The position numbers and the translations under genes are program-made. Positions 1-8,035 of a stretch of 64,000 bases of DNA are shown in pieces; the first letter of the stretch is position 1, and each line of letters opens with the position of its first letter. The stretch lies in assembly GCF_002161235.1 (NCBI RefSeq), contig NZ_NFHE01000006.1:1-64000 (forward strand), read 5' to 3'. This DNA is from Pseudoflavonifractor sp. An85. Lineage in GTDB: Bacteria > Bacillota > Clostridia > Oscillospirales > Oscillospiraceae. The notes under the pieces were generated by a model. It ran no database searches. It saw nothing but the letters and a program-made list of their open reading frames with translations, and had not been told where the DNA came from.

Positions 1-42
1 GCCCGCCATGAGTCAGCAATGCAGTTGACCGACCCATTCGGG

Positions 43-111
43 GCCCCTTGAGGGGCGTTGTCTGTATTATGCCCTTCTAGGGCTTACTCAAGCCCCCGGC
101 TTAGCCGGGGG
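43..111. repeat. Cluster of three short hairpins
   Basis: Three inverted repeats stand close together: GCCCC/GGGGC (43-56), GCCC/GGGC (71-83) and CCCCCGGC/GCCGGGGG (93-111, loop TTA). The segment GGGCTT (80-85) can alternatively pair with AAGCCC (90-95), so the second and third hairpins compete. The third hairpin core is repeated exactly in the terminator just downstream. No open frame is convincing in 1-165. The role is unknown: it could be the 3' end of a transcript entering from the left, or a repeat family. Confidence 0.6.
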
Positions 112-122
112 TCCTGACTACG

Positions 123-157
123 AAAAGAGGCCCCCGGCTTAGCCGGGGGCCTCTTTT
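123..157 (-). terminator. Strong intrinsic terminator, probably bidirectional
   Basis: A 16-bp perfect stem (123-138 with 142-157, loop TTA) is GC-rich at the top and has AAAAG/CTTTT at its base, so either strand ends in a U-run. It sits 9 bp beyond the stop codon of the minus-strand gene that ends at 166 and most likely terminates it. Confidence 0.85.
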
Positions 158-165
158 GGCTGTAA

Positions 166-1866
166 TCAATTTTTTGGGGAAGCCGCTGCAACGTCGATAG
201 TAAGGGAATAGCCCTGGAGAATGGATGTAGCATCCTCCAGAACTTGATGCTCAATGGTTACCTGATCGCCCACATTGAGGATCACGGCGCTTTGGTTATC
301 TCGGGCCGAGAGGGAATAGAATACCTGTTCACCCTCCAGACGTACATAATAATAGGTGTTGCCGTCCAATACGGCGCTGCGAATTTCCGCCACCACGCCC
401 TGAGCGGAGGTCTGAGGCAATTCCTCTTCCTCGGTCAGACCTTTATCTGTGAGCATACGGATGTATTCCTGCTCACACTGGGAGACAGTGTTGCCGGTGG
501 CTACCAGCTGGTACTGGGCCACATTGACCATGGCGTAACTCTTGACCAGCAAGGTGTTGTCCTGCAGGGGAATGAAATAGGTGGGCTGCCCTGCCACGTT
601 GATGAGCAGAGGGAAGGTTGCGGTGTAACCCAAGTCCTGCACCACGCCCTCAGCAGAGGCCTTAGCGGCGTTCTCCGTGGCGCCAGGGGCCACATAGAAC
701 GTAGTCTCCTTGGTGCGCTGATTGGAGAGTAGGAAGCCCAGATTGGACTGGTCAGAGTTGGCGGAGGTGACGCCGGTGTATACATACACGTCATCGTTGA
801 TGGCGATGTAGTTGTATCCTTCGGTGGTGACGGTCACATCTTTCTGGCCAAAGATGGAGTTGAGGAAGCCGTTGACCAGTGTACCGTAGTAGTTGTATTG
901 CTCCATAATCAAGGCAGGGGTGTACAAGTTGTCTACCCAAGAGGGAACCTCATCATAATACTGGCACTCACCGGTGATGGCGTTGCACAGCACTGCGCCC
1001 TGAATATCGGTGCCACCAAACAGGCCGATGGTTTTGACCACACGGGGAGCAATCCACCAAGGCTGGCCGTTCTCGTCAATTTCAAAGCGGGGCGTGGAGA
1101 ACATGAAGGTGGGATATTGGAATCGGAGATGGCGCATGATGTTTCGGTTGAGGGGCTCAGAGAAGGAATACTTCATGCCCTCATTCAGCCGCACCACCTG
1201 TGCCTCCTGGGTTACCATGTCCACCAGCACATAGGCAGGCAATCCCTCTCCGCGGTTGGTCAGCCACTTGAACAGGTCGGCATAGGCGATGGGAGCCACA
1301 CGGACGGGGCGGCCCTGGTAGTTGATCTGTGTGGAGTCCCCACCGTATTCAAATTGACTGACCATGTCGCTGAGGGTGCCCATCTGACGGTCACCCAAAT
1401 ATTCCGCCGAGGTGCGATCCAGAGTTGGAATTTCATCAAAGGAGATCTGGCTGATATCCTGGGTGAATTCCCCGTTTTTCACAGTGAGAAGCTCCCGGTA
1501 ATCTTGAGCACGGAAAATGGGTAGAGAAACGATCTGTCCCACCACACCCACCACAATAAGGGCCAGCATGAGAAGGCCTACGGGGAGGCATTGCTGTTTG
1601 ATGAAGTGAAAGTAATGCTTCAACTTCTCCTTCCCGTCCATCACCACGTGGGTGTCCTGGAAACCAGAGGTGACTAGGGCACAGATCATGTAGACGAGAC
1701 ATAGGAGGAACACAAAGCCATAAAACTCCGTGGATTGGGGATTGATGGCGGGGAGAGTGATATAAAAATAGAGGAAACCTAGCACCGCCGTAATCAAAAG
1801 GTTGATGAGGATTTTGCCCAGTTTTCCCTTGGGCCACGGGATGGATTTTCCACTGTGTTTTTTCAT
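166..1866 (-). CDS. Unrecognised membrane protein with large extracytoplasmic domain
   Basis: About 566 residues. A basic N-terminus (KKHSGKSIPWPKGK) is followed by three hydrophobic segments at about 20-40, 48-68 and 93-116. The remaining roughly 450 residues are soluble-looking and should lie outside the membrane. The last 80 residues (from about 490, containing GVVAEIRSAVLDGNTYYYVR) look like a small beta-barrel of OB type, which is inference from pattern only. The ATG at 1866 lies 10 nt after AGGAG. A GTG six bases upstream is also in frame but only 4 nt from that site. It has its own promoter and terminator, so it is monocistronic. I do not recognise a family. Confidence 0.75.
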   Translation of the reverse strand: MKKHSGKSIPWPKGKLGKILINLLITAVLGFLYFYITLPAINPQSTEFYGFVFLLCLVYMICALVTSGFQDTHVVMDGKEKLKHYFHFIKQQCLPVGLLMLALIVVGVVGQIVSLPIFRAQDYRELLTVKNGEFTQDISQISFDEIPTLDRTSAEYLGDRQMGTLSDMVSQFEYGGDSTQINYQGRPVRVAPIAYADLFKWLTNRGEGLPAYVLVDMVTQEAQVVRLNEGMKYSFSEPLNRNIMRHLRFQYPTFMFSTPRFEIDENGQPWWIAPRVVKTIGLFGGTDIQGAVLCNAITGECQYYDEVPSWVDNLYTPALIMEQYNYYGTLVNGFLNSIFGQKDVTVTTEGYNYIAINDDVYVYTGVTSANSDQSNLGFLLSNQRTKETTFYVAPGATENAAKASAEGVVQDLGYTATFPLLINVAGQPTYFIPLQDNTLLVKSYAMVNVAQYQLVATGNTVSQCEQEYIRMLTDKGLTEEEELPQTSAQGVVAEIRSAVLDGNTYYYVRLEGEQVFYSLSARDNQSAVILNVGDQVTIEHQVLEDATSILQGYSLTIDVAAASPKN

Positions 1867-1904
1867 AGACACAAGGCTCCTTTCGCTTTGGTGGGGTTGA
1901 GGTC

Positions 1905-1933
1905 AGTATACCCGTTTCTACTGGAAAAAGCAA
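1905..1933 (-). promoter_or_regulatory. Sigma-A-type promoter for the membrane protein gene
   Basis: On the minus strand, TTGCTT (1928-1933) and TATACT (1905-1910) are separated by 17 bp. They lie just after the thioredoxin terminator and about 40 bp before the start codon at 1866. Confidence 0.6.
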
Positions 1934-1948
1934 CGAGAATAGGAAGAA

Positions 1949-1980
1949 ACCCCAGCAGCTGCACAGGCAACCGCTGGGGT
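1949..1980 (-). terminator. Terminator after thioredoxin
   Basis: ACCCCAGC (1949-1956) pairs with GCTGGGGT (1973-1980). Read on the minus strand the stem is followed by TTTCTTCCT, and it begins 11 bp after the trxA stop codon. Confidence 0.75.
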
Positions 1981-1991
1981 CGATGGGCTAT

Positions 1992-2297
1992 TTACAGCAT
2001 GCGGAGAATGGCTTCCTTGGGCTGAACACCCACGGACTGGGCCACAGCCTCGCCGTTCTTCATCACCACCAGAGTGGGAATGCTCATCACGCCAAACTGG
2101 CGGGCCAGCTCAGGCTGCTCATCCACGTTCACCTTGCCCACCTTGATGTCGGTACGCTCAGCGGCGATCTGATCCACCACAGGGGAGAGCATACGGCAGG
2201 GGCCGCACCACTCAGCCCAGAAGTCCAGCAGGACGGGCTGGGAAGCTTGAAGTACTTCAGTATCAAAATTTTCCTTGGTAATGGTCATAGCATTCAT
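1992..2297 (-). CDS. trxA: Thioredoxin
   Basis: 101 residues, normal for a cytoplasmic thioredoxin. The redox motif WCGPC sits in the context FWAEWCGPCRML, and the cis-proline region MSIPTLVV and C-terminal GVQPKEAI are typical. It reduces protein disulfides with electrons from thioredoxin reductase, which is not in this window. The ATG follows AAAGGAG with an 8-nt spacer. It lies 74 bp downstream of the molybdenum hydroxylase large subunit on the same strand with no terminator between, so read-through from the xdh genes is possible. I could not identify a clear promoter of its own. Confidence 0.95.
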   Translation of the reverse strand: MNAMTITKENFDTEVLQASQPVLLDFWAEWCGPCRMLSPVVDQIAAERTDIKVGKVNVDEQPELARQFGVMSIPTLVVMKNGEAVAQSVGVQPKEAILRML

Positions 2298-2371
2298 AGG
2301 AACATCTCCTTTGTTCTTGTTGTTTGATAGTGTTATGATACACCGTCAGGAATCCTTCTTCTGTGACAAAA

Positions 2372-4669
2372 TCACACAGAGGACTTCTCATAGTATTTCT
2401 CGCCCAGTAGAATTTTTTCCGGAGTGATGGGCAGCTCCCGGTGCCACACACCGGTGGCGTTGTATACCGCATGGGCAATGGCGGGGGAGGGGGTGTTGAT
2501 GACGATCTCACCGATGGATTTGGCGCCAAATGGACCGGTGGGCTCATAGCTGGGCTCGAATTCCACGTGAATGCGTCCCACATCCTGACGGGTGGGGATC
2601 TTATATTGCATGAAGGAATTCTCGCGGATCGCGCCCCGCTCATCATAGGTGATGTCCTCATAGAGGGCCATGCCAATCCCCTGGGCAATGCCGCCCTCGG
2701 TCTGTACCCGGGCCAGATTGGGGTTGATGACGGTGCCACAGTCCACGGTGGCCTCGTAGTTGATAATCTCAATGGCTCCGGTGGCCTTGTCGATCTCCAC
2801 TTCCACCATACCCACCATATAGGGAGGCGGGGAGACGGGAGAAGAAGTAGTAGAAGTGAACTGGGTCTCGAACTCGTTGTTGACCATGGAGGCAGTGGCC
2901 ACATCGGCCAGGGACACTGTGCGCTGAGGATCGCTGACACAGCGCACTTCTTTGCCGTCAAACTCCGTATCCTCCACATCGCACTTCAAAAGAACGGCTC
3001 CGATTTTCTGAATGCTCTCCCGCAGCTTCTGGCAGGCTTCTTCCACCGCACGGCCGGTGAGGTAGGTGGTAGAAGAGGCATAGGAACCGGAGTCATAGGG
3101 GGAGGCGTCGGTGTCTGCGCCATAGACCACAATGTTGTCCACGTCACATTCCATAACCTCTGCGGCCATTTGGGCCAGGATGGTATCGCAGCCCGTGCCC
3201 ATATCAGCAGCACCGATGGTCAGGGCATAGAAACCGTCGTCGTTGAGCTTGATGGTGGCGCCACCAATGTCCACGTGGGAGATGCTGGAGCCCTGCATGG
3301 CCATGGCCACACCCACACTGCGCACCTTGCCGTTGCCCATATCCCGACAGGGGTATTTTTCATCCCAGCCCATGCGCTGGGCGGTCTCTTTCAAGCAGCG
3401 GTCCAGAGCACAGGCGTTACAAGGCTCATAGTAGTAGGCGGGAAGCACCTGTCCCTCAGCCACCAGGTTCATCTCACGCAGCTTCACCGGGTCCATCTTC
3501 AGCTCAGAAGCCAATTCGTTGACGATGCTCTCTACGGCAAACAGACCCTGAGTGGCGCCGTAGCCACGGTAGGCACCGGCGGCCTGCACGTTGGTGTATA
3601 CCACATCATAGGTGAAACGATAGGCTTCCTGATTGCGGTTATACAGGGGGATGGACTTATGGCCGGACAGGCCCACGGTGGTGGGGCCGTGCTCGCCGTA
3701 GGCACCGGTGTTGGACAGAGTATACATGTCAAAACCACGGATGCGCCCATCTTTCATGGCACCGATGCGCACGGTAATCTCCATCTCGTGGCGAGGGCTG
3801 CCTGCGGTCTGACTTTCCTGACGGCTGTATACCAGATAAGCGGGCTTGCCCGTCTTCCAGGTAACCAGGGCGGGGAAAATTTCGGTGACACAGCTCTGCT
3901 TGGCACCAAAGCCGCCGCCGATACGGGGCTTGGTCACCCGCACCTTGGATTTAGGGATGTCCAGGGCGTGGGCGATGATGCGCCGGGCGTGGAAGACAAT
4001 CTGGGTGGAGCTGAGCACATTCAGTCGCCCATAGGTGTCCATATAGGTGTAGGTGCGGAAGGTCTCCATCATAGCCTGGCTGTTAGCCTTGGTGTGATAG
4101 GTGCGCTCCAGCACCACGTCACAGTCGGCCAGCACAGCCTCGATGTCTCCGTGGCCGGTCTCCTCATGGGCACACAGGTTGCGGTGATTGTCCGCGCCCA
4201 CGGGGCAGTGGGCCACCCAGTTGTCCTCGGGGTGGACCAGCACCGGGTTATCCTTGGCGGTGCGGAAGTCCAGCACCGCGGGGAGTACCTGATAGGTGAC
4301 TTTGATGAGTTTCAGGGCCCTATCTACGGCCTTCACATTTTCTCCGGCCACCACGGCCACAGCGTCCCCGTGGAAGCGCACATGGCGGTCCAGAAGCAGT
4401 CGGTCATAGGGGCTGGGCTCGGGATAGGTTTGACCAGCCATGGTAAACCGCTTCTGGGGAACATCCTTATAGGTGAAGATGGCCTCAATGCCGGGAACCT
4501 TCATGGCGATGGAGGTGTCGATGTTCTCGATCATGGCATTGGCGTGGGGGCTGTGGAGCACCTTTACCACCAAAGCCTTGGGGTCATACAGATCCCCGGT
4601 GTACACCGGCTTGCCGGTGAGCAGGGCCATAGCGTCCTTTTTGCGGACGGGTTGATTCACGTGACGCAT
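2372..4669 (-). CDS. Xanthine dehydrogenase family, molybdopterin-binding large subunit
   Basis: 765 residues, the usual size for a split XDH-family Mo subunit. The N-terminal a/b-hammerhead domain (TGKPVYTGDL onward) is followed by the Mo-cofactor-binding domain. Family motifs are GGGFGAK, GAYRGYGATQG and, near the C-terminus, PFGAKSIGE, whose Glu matches the position of the catalytic base in XDH-type hydroxylases. The ATG at 4669 is preceded by AAAGGAGGAG, which lies inside the end of the upstream Fe-S subunit gene. An in-frame upstream extension to 4825 is rejected because it overlaps that gene. The substrate (purine, nicotinate or another heteroaromatic) cannot be told from sequence alone. 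The enzyme is cytoplasmic and forms a complex with the two adjacent subunits. Confidence 0.93.
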   Translation of the reverse strand: MRHVNQPVRKKDAMALLTGKPVYTGDLYDPKALVVKVLHSPHANAMIENIDTSIAMKVPGIEAIFTYKDVPQKRFTMAGQTYPEPSPYDRLLLDRHVRFHGDAVAVVAGENVKAVDRALKLIKVTYQVLPAVLDFRTAKDNPVLVHPEDNWVAHCPVGADNHRNLCAHEETGHGDIEAVLADCDVVLERTYHTKANSQAMMETFRTYTYMDTYGRLNVLSSTQIVFHARRIIAHALDIPKSKVRVTKPRIGGGFGAKQSCVTEIFPALVTWKTGKPAYLVYSRQESQTAGSPRHEMEITVRIGAMKDGRIRGFDMYTLSNTGAYGEHGPTTVGLSGHKSIPLYNRNQEAYRFTYDVVYTNVQAAGAYRGYGATQGLFAVESIVNELASELKMDPVKLREMNLVAEGQVLPAYYYEPCNACALDRCLKETAQRMGWDEKYPCRDMGNGKVRSVGVAMAMQGSSISHVDIGGATIKLNDDGFYALTIGAADMGTGCDTILAQMAAEVMECDVDNIVVYGADTDASPYDSGSYASSTTYLTGRAVEEACQKLRESIQKIGAVLLKCDVEDTEFDGKEVRCVSDPQRTVSLADVATASMVNNEFETQFTSTTSSPVSPPPYMVGMVEVEIDKATGAIEIINYEATVDCGTVINPNLARVQTEGGIAQGIGMALYEDITYDERGAIRENSFMQYKIPTRQDVGRIHVEFEPSYEPTGPFGAKSIGEIVINTPSPAIAHAVYNATGVWHRELPITPEKILLGEKYYEKSSV

Positions 4670-4673
4670 GGTC

Positions 4674-5144
4674 TCAGGCTCCTCCTTTCTGAGCATCCTT
4701 GAAGGCCAGGTAGGACTGAATACCCCGCAGCTGGCCTTCATAGCCGGAGCAGCGGCACAAGTTGCCGCTGAGATAGGAGAGAATTTCCTCCTCCGTGGGG
4801 TGGGGATTCTCTCGGAACATGGCAATGGCGTTCATCATCAGACCGGGATTGCAAAAGCCGCACTGCTCCGCGCCCTGATCGGCAATGAATGCGCCAAAAT
4901 CAGCGGCCTCGTCCTGAAGGCCTTCCAAGGTGGTGACCCGACGGCCTTCCACACGAGCAGCCAGCACCGAGCAGGACAGCACCGGCTTGTCGTCCACAAA
5001 CACGGTACACAAACCGCAGTTAGAGCTCTCACAGCCTCTCTTAACGCTGGCGCACCCCAGGGAGCGCAGTACATCCAGCAGCAGGCTGTCGGCTTCCACC
5101 ACAGTGGCAATCTTTTTGCCGTTGAGTTCAAACTTCAATTCCAT
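4674..5144 (-). CDS. Xanthine dehydrogenase family, [2Fe-2S] subunit
   Basis: 156 residues. The N-terminal plant-ferredoxin-type cluster site is GCESSNCGLC plus a later Cys in LSCSVL. The C-terminal helical cluster site is QCGFCNPG with NLCRCSGY. Both sites are complete, so it should carry electrons from the Mo centre to the FAD subunit. The start ATG at 5144 follows GAGGT, which overlaps the last codons of the FAD-subunit gene (1-nt gap). The stop is 4 nt before the large-subunit start, so the three subunits are tightly co-translated in the order FAD, Fe-S, Mo. Confidence 0.95.
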   Translation of the reverse strand: MELKFELNGKKIATVVEADSLLLDVLRSLGCASVKRGCESSNCGLCTVFVDDKPVLSCSVLAARVEGRRVTTLEGLQDEAADFGAFIADQGAEQCGFCNPGLMMNAIAMFRENPHPTEEEILSYLSGNLCRCSGYEGQLRGIQSYLAFKDAQKGGA

Positions 5145-5145
5145 G

Positions 5146-5937
5146 TTACTTTACCTCACTTGCTGCCATAGTGGCTCGCTGCACCAACACGCCGCAGATT
5201 TGGCGACGATACTGGGCACTGCCCCGCATATTAGAGCCAAAGTTCAGCTTCTGGCTGACATACTCTCCGAACTTCTGGGCGGACTCCTGGTTCACACCTT
5301 GGGACAGGATGCCCTCCTGATCCTGCACCAGAGCAGCCTTGTGGGGACGTGCACCCACTGCAGCCTGCCATACGCCATCCACACAGGAGACAGCACAGGT
5401 GAGAATGGGGAAGTCGGTGCGAGCGTGACGCATGGCCTGATAAGCCACAGGCTTGGGCTGCTTGTCCACCACCAGCTTGACCAGAATATCCCGGTCAGCG
5501 GGCATCTGGGCATACTCTTCCAAAGAGAGTTCACCGGCGTGATGGCACACCACTTTGGTATTCAGGGCCAAAAAGACGGTGAGCACATCGGAGAACCCAT
5601 AGCGGCCAAAAATCGAGCCGCCAACGGTGGCGGTGTTGCGGAACTGCACGCCCACAATGTCCTTCACAGCATGAGCCACGGCGTGGTTGGTAAAGGTGTT
5701 GAGGGCAGGGTGCTGCTCCAACTGGCGCAGAGTGACCATGCAGCCGATCTCGAAAGCCTGGTCGGTCTCCACAATGGTGTCCAGACCCAGACCGGACAGG
5801 TCAATGGCAGTATCTACATTGCGGGTGGTCATTTTCATCCAGTGCATACCGCCCAGGATGAGATTGGTCTTTTTTTGGTTTAATTCATAGGCTTGTTCCA
5901 GGCTCTCCGCCCGGACATATTGTCTGATGGTCAACAA
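5146..5937 (-). CDS. Xanthine dehydrogenase family, FAD-binding subunit
   Basis: 264 residues from a TTG start at 5937, which has GGAGG seven bases upstream. A longer in-frame reading to 6042 would run through the promoter, so the TTG is preferred. FAD-binding motifs of the CO-dehydrogenase-flavoprotein family are visible: NLILGGMHWM near the N-terminus and RNTATVGGSIFGRYGFSD around residues 105-125. It passes electrons from the Fe-S subunit to an acceptor such as NAD(P)+ or ferredoxin. It is the first gene of the three-gene hydroxylase operon. Confidence 0.9.
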   Translation of the reverse strand: MLTIRQYVRAESLEQAYELNQKKTNLILGGMHWMKMTTRNVDTAIDLSGLGLDTIVETDQAFEIGCMVTLRQLEQHPALNTFTNHAVAHAVKDIVGVQFRNTATVGGSIFGRYGFSDVLTVFLALNTKVVCHHAGELSLEEYAQMPADRDILVKLVVDKQPKPVAYQAMRHARTDFPILTCAVSCVDGVWQAAVGARPHKAALVQDQEGILSQGVNQESAQKFGEYVSQKLNFGSNMRGSAQYRRQICGVLVQRATMAASEVK

Positions 5938-5999
5938 GGCACTTCCTCCAAACCTAGTATATTCGCATGTTTCGGCCAACGCACAACAATATATATTAT

Positions 6000-6028
6000 A
6001 TTGTAACCTAATTCGAATGGTATGTAAA
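6000..6028 (-). promoter_or_regulatory. Promoter of the molybdenum hydroxylase operon
   Basis: TTTACA (6023-6028) and TACAAT (6000-6005) have a 17-bp spacer on the minus strand, inside an AT-rich gap between the MocA-like gene and the TTG start at 5937. This lets the hydroxylase genes be expressed independently of the HAD-rsmF-mocA transcript. Confidence 0.65.
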
Positions 6029-6056
6029 GCAACAATAAGCACATCCCCAGGAAAGA

Positions 6057-6635
6057 TCAGGGATGTGCCTGTAAATATTGTTGTATTTTGGATAATTTAT
6101 CCGGGGTGTCTGCGTCCCACAGTTCTTGGGGACAGAAGGCCTCCACGTAGTGCACAGGAGTGTCTCCCGCGGTAGCCATACCGCCCCGCTCGCCATGCAG
6201 TTGCATCAGCGCGGGAAACAGGTTTGCGGGGAACAGGGTGGGGCTGGAAGGTTGTCCCTGGTAGGACAGGCGATGGACGTGTTCCGGCTGTGCCTGGAAG
6301 GAATGCACCAATCGCTGGATACTCTCAGAACTGCATAACGGCTGATCTCCCAGCACAAAAAGACATCCGTCCATCGGTTTGAGGGCCTGCAATCCTGTGC
6401 GAATGGACTGGCTCTGGGGCCCACCCTCATAGGCGCACACCTCCACGTCGAACTCTCGGCAGAGTTGAGCAACTTGAAAATCGCTGACCACGGCCACCAT
6501 CTGGGAAAATAGAGCGGTGGGGATGGCCTTCACTGTGTGGGCTAGAAGTGGTACCCCGTTGAGAGGTGCCAGTAGTTTGTTGCCGCCAAACCGCGTGCTT
6601 TTTCCGGCAGCTAAGACGACACAACCGATTTGCAT
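6057..6635 (-). CDS. mocA: MocA-like molybdenum cofactor nucleotidyltransferase
   Basis: 192 residues. It begins MQIGCVVLAAGKSTRFGGNK, the LAAGxSxRxGxNK nucleotide-binding signature of MobA/MocA-type NTP transferases. FVLGDQPL supplies the conserved acidic metal ligand region. MocA makes the cytidine dinucleotide form of molybdopterin used by XDH-family enzymes, and the gene directly precedes such an enzyme here, which favours MocA over MobA. The ATG at 6635 follows AGGAGGAGG. A GTG seven codons upstream would swallow that site. The gene lies 28 bp after the rsmF-like gene, so it is probably transcribed from the HAD promoter. Confidence 0.85.
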   Translation of the reverse strand: MQIGCVVLAAGKSTRFGGNKLLAPLNGVPLLAHTVKAIPTALFSQMVAVVSDFQVAQLCREFDVEVCAYEGGPQSQSIRTGLQALKPMDGCLFVLGDQPLCSSESIQRLVHSFQAQPEHVHRLSYQGQPSSPTLFPANLFPALMQLHGERGGMATAGDTPVHYVEAFCPQELWDADTPDKLSKIQQYLQAHP

Positions 6636-6663
6636 GAGGGCCCTCCTCCTGTCCACAGAGACT

Positions 6664-8007
6664 TCAGCGCAAGGTGCGCCGCAATCCCTTGGGGAAATGA
6701 TTTTTTAAGACGCCATTGCTTCCCTTGACCCAGCCCAGAGAGAGGCCGTCCACTTTGAGGAGGGTCCAGCCGGTCTGAGGCCCAGAGATGGTATTACCGG
6801 AGAGATATGCGGCAATTTCCGGGCTGTCTACGGGATAGTCCACCTGGGAAGCGGCTTCTTTGAGCCAAAGAGCCAGGGCATGGGAAGGTTCAAAGCGATT
6901 TTTCAGCAGCTGGCCTAGCTCCAATCCCGCACGAAGCACCTTCAGACCCTTTAAGGAAGGCATTTCCTCTGGCACCAACCACAGATTTTTGCCAAAGGAA
7001 ATCAACCGACCTTTAGGGAGTGAAATCCTGGTAGCAGAGCAAAATTCGGTGAATTCCTTGGGACAGGGAAAGCCTGCTTCCAGAGGCTGGTCTTGGGCCA
7101 CCCCATCACCAGCACGTTCCAGCACCGCTGCGAAGTGCCCCTCTCCGTGGAGATGGTGGGGCCAAAGGCGGAAGGTATGTTCCAGACCGCAGTCAGGGGC
7201 ATCCACCCAGTCGGGACGGCCAGGGGAGAACCAGGGGGCATCCACCTGCACCAGGGTGAAATCCGGGTGGCTTTGGAGGAACGCGGCAATGACTCCCTCA
7301 TTTTCCTCCGGGGCAAAGGTACAGGTGGAGTACACCAAACGTCCGCCGGGACGGAGCATTTGGGCTGCAGAGTGGAGAATCTCGCCTTGGCGATGGGCGC
7401 ACATCTGCACCGTCTCCATGCTCCAGTCGGTGGAGGCGGCCTCCTCTTTGCGGAACATTCCCTCGCCAGAGCAGGGAGCATCTACCAAAATACGGTCAAA
7501 GTATTCCTGAAACCGGTCAGCCAACTTGCGAGGATGTTCATTGAGCACCAGAGAGTTGGCCACCGCCATGCGCTCTAGGTTGCGGCTGAGAATCACGGCT
7601 CGTTTTGGCTCGATTTCGTTGGAGACCAACAAACCCTTTCCGTCCAGTTGTGCGGCAAGCTGAGAAGACTTTCCACCAGGGGCGGCGCACAGGTCCAGTA
7701 CCCGCATACCGGGCTGTACATCCAAAAGCCCAGCAGGGGCCATGGCGCTGGCTTCCTGGAGATAGTAAAGTCCTGCTTCATGATAGGGGGAAAGCCCGGG
7801 CCGGGTATTGGGGTCGTAATAATACCCTTGCTCGGCCCAGGGTACCGGCGTCAGGGCCAAAGCATCCAAAGAAGGGGGCGTATGCGTTTTCAGCTTGTTG
7901 ATGCGCAGGGCCACCCAGCGTGGGTGCTCCGCTGCGGCCAGAAATTGAGCCAACTCCTCCTGGCCTAATTGATCGTTCAATCGTTTGAGAAATCCTTCCG
8001 GAAACAT
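6664..8007 (-). CDS. rsmF: RsmF/RsmB-type rRNA cytosine-C5 methyltransferase
   Basis: 447 residues. The N-terminal RsmF-type segment (MFPEGFLKRL) leads into a SAM-binding Rossmann domain with DLCAAPGGKSSQLA. The two catalytic cysteine motifs of the NOL1/NOP2/Sun family are DAPCSGEGMFRK and YSTCTFAPEENE. A C-terminal domain of about 150 residues ending FPKGLRR matches the PUA-like tail of RsmF-class proteins. It should make m5C in 16S rRNA, with the exact site unknown. A second family member, rsmB, lies at 59.1 kb. The start follows TAGGAGGG. The gene is 28 bp downstream of the HAD gene. Confidence 0.88.
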   Translation of the reverse strand: MFPEGFLKRLNDQLGQEELAQFLAAAEHPRWVALRINKLKTHTPPSLDALALTPVPWAEQGYYYDPNTRPGLSPYHEAGLYYLQEASAMAPAGLLDVQPGMRVLDLCAAPGGKSSQLAAQLDGKGLLVSNEIEPKRAVILSRNLERMAVANSLVLNEHPRKLADRFQEYFDRILVDAPCSGEGMFRKEEAASTDWSMETVQMCAHRQGEILHSAAQMLRPGGRLVYSTCTFAPEENEGVIAAFLQSHPDFTLVQVDAPWFSPGRPDWVDAPDCGLEHTFRLWPHHLHGEGHFAAVLERAGDGVAQDQPLEAGFPCPKEFTEFCSATRISLPKGRLISFGKNLWLVPEEMPSLKGLKVLRAGLELGQLLKNRFEPSHALALWLKEAASQVDYPVDSPEIAAYLSGNTISGPQTGWTLLKVDGLSLGWVKGSNGVLKNHFPKGLRRTLR

Positions 8008-8035
8008 AGTTCCCTCCTAAATTGTGGTAATGCTT

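Noticed and set aside
43-157. CRISPR-like or IS-end interpretation of the hairpin cluster
   Set aside because: Only two copies of the shared core exist, with no regular spacers, and no transposase or cas gene is in the window.
2441-4702. 753-codon open frame on the plus strand opposite the Mo-hydroxylase large subunit
   Set aside because: It is antisense to a clearly conserved gene, its product is rich in His/Gly/Val as expected from reverse complement of GC-rich codons, and no conserved motif or RBS is seen.
2372-5937. Assigning a selenium-dependent molybdenum hydroxylase
   Set aside because: No associated selenium maturation genes or in-frame UGA signal is visible. The evidence supports only the XDH family level.
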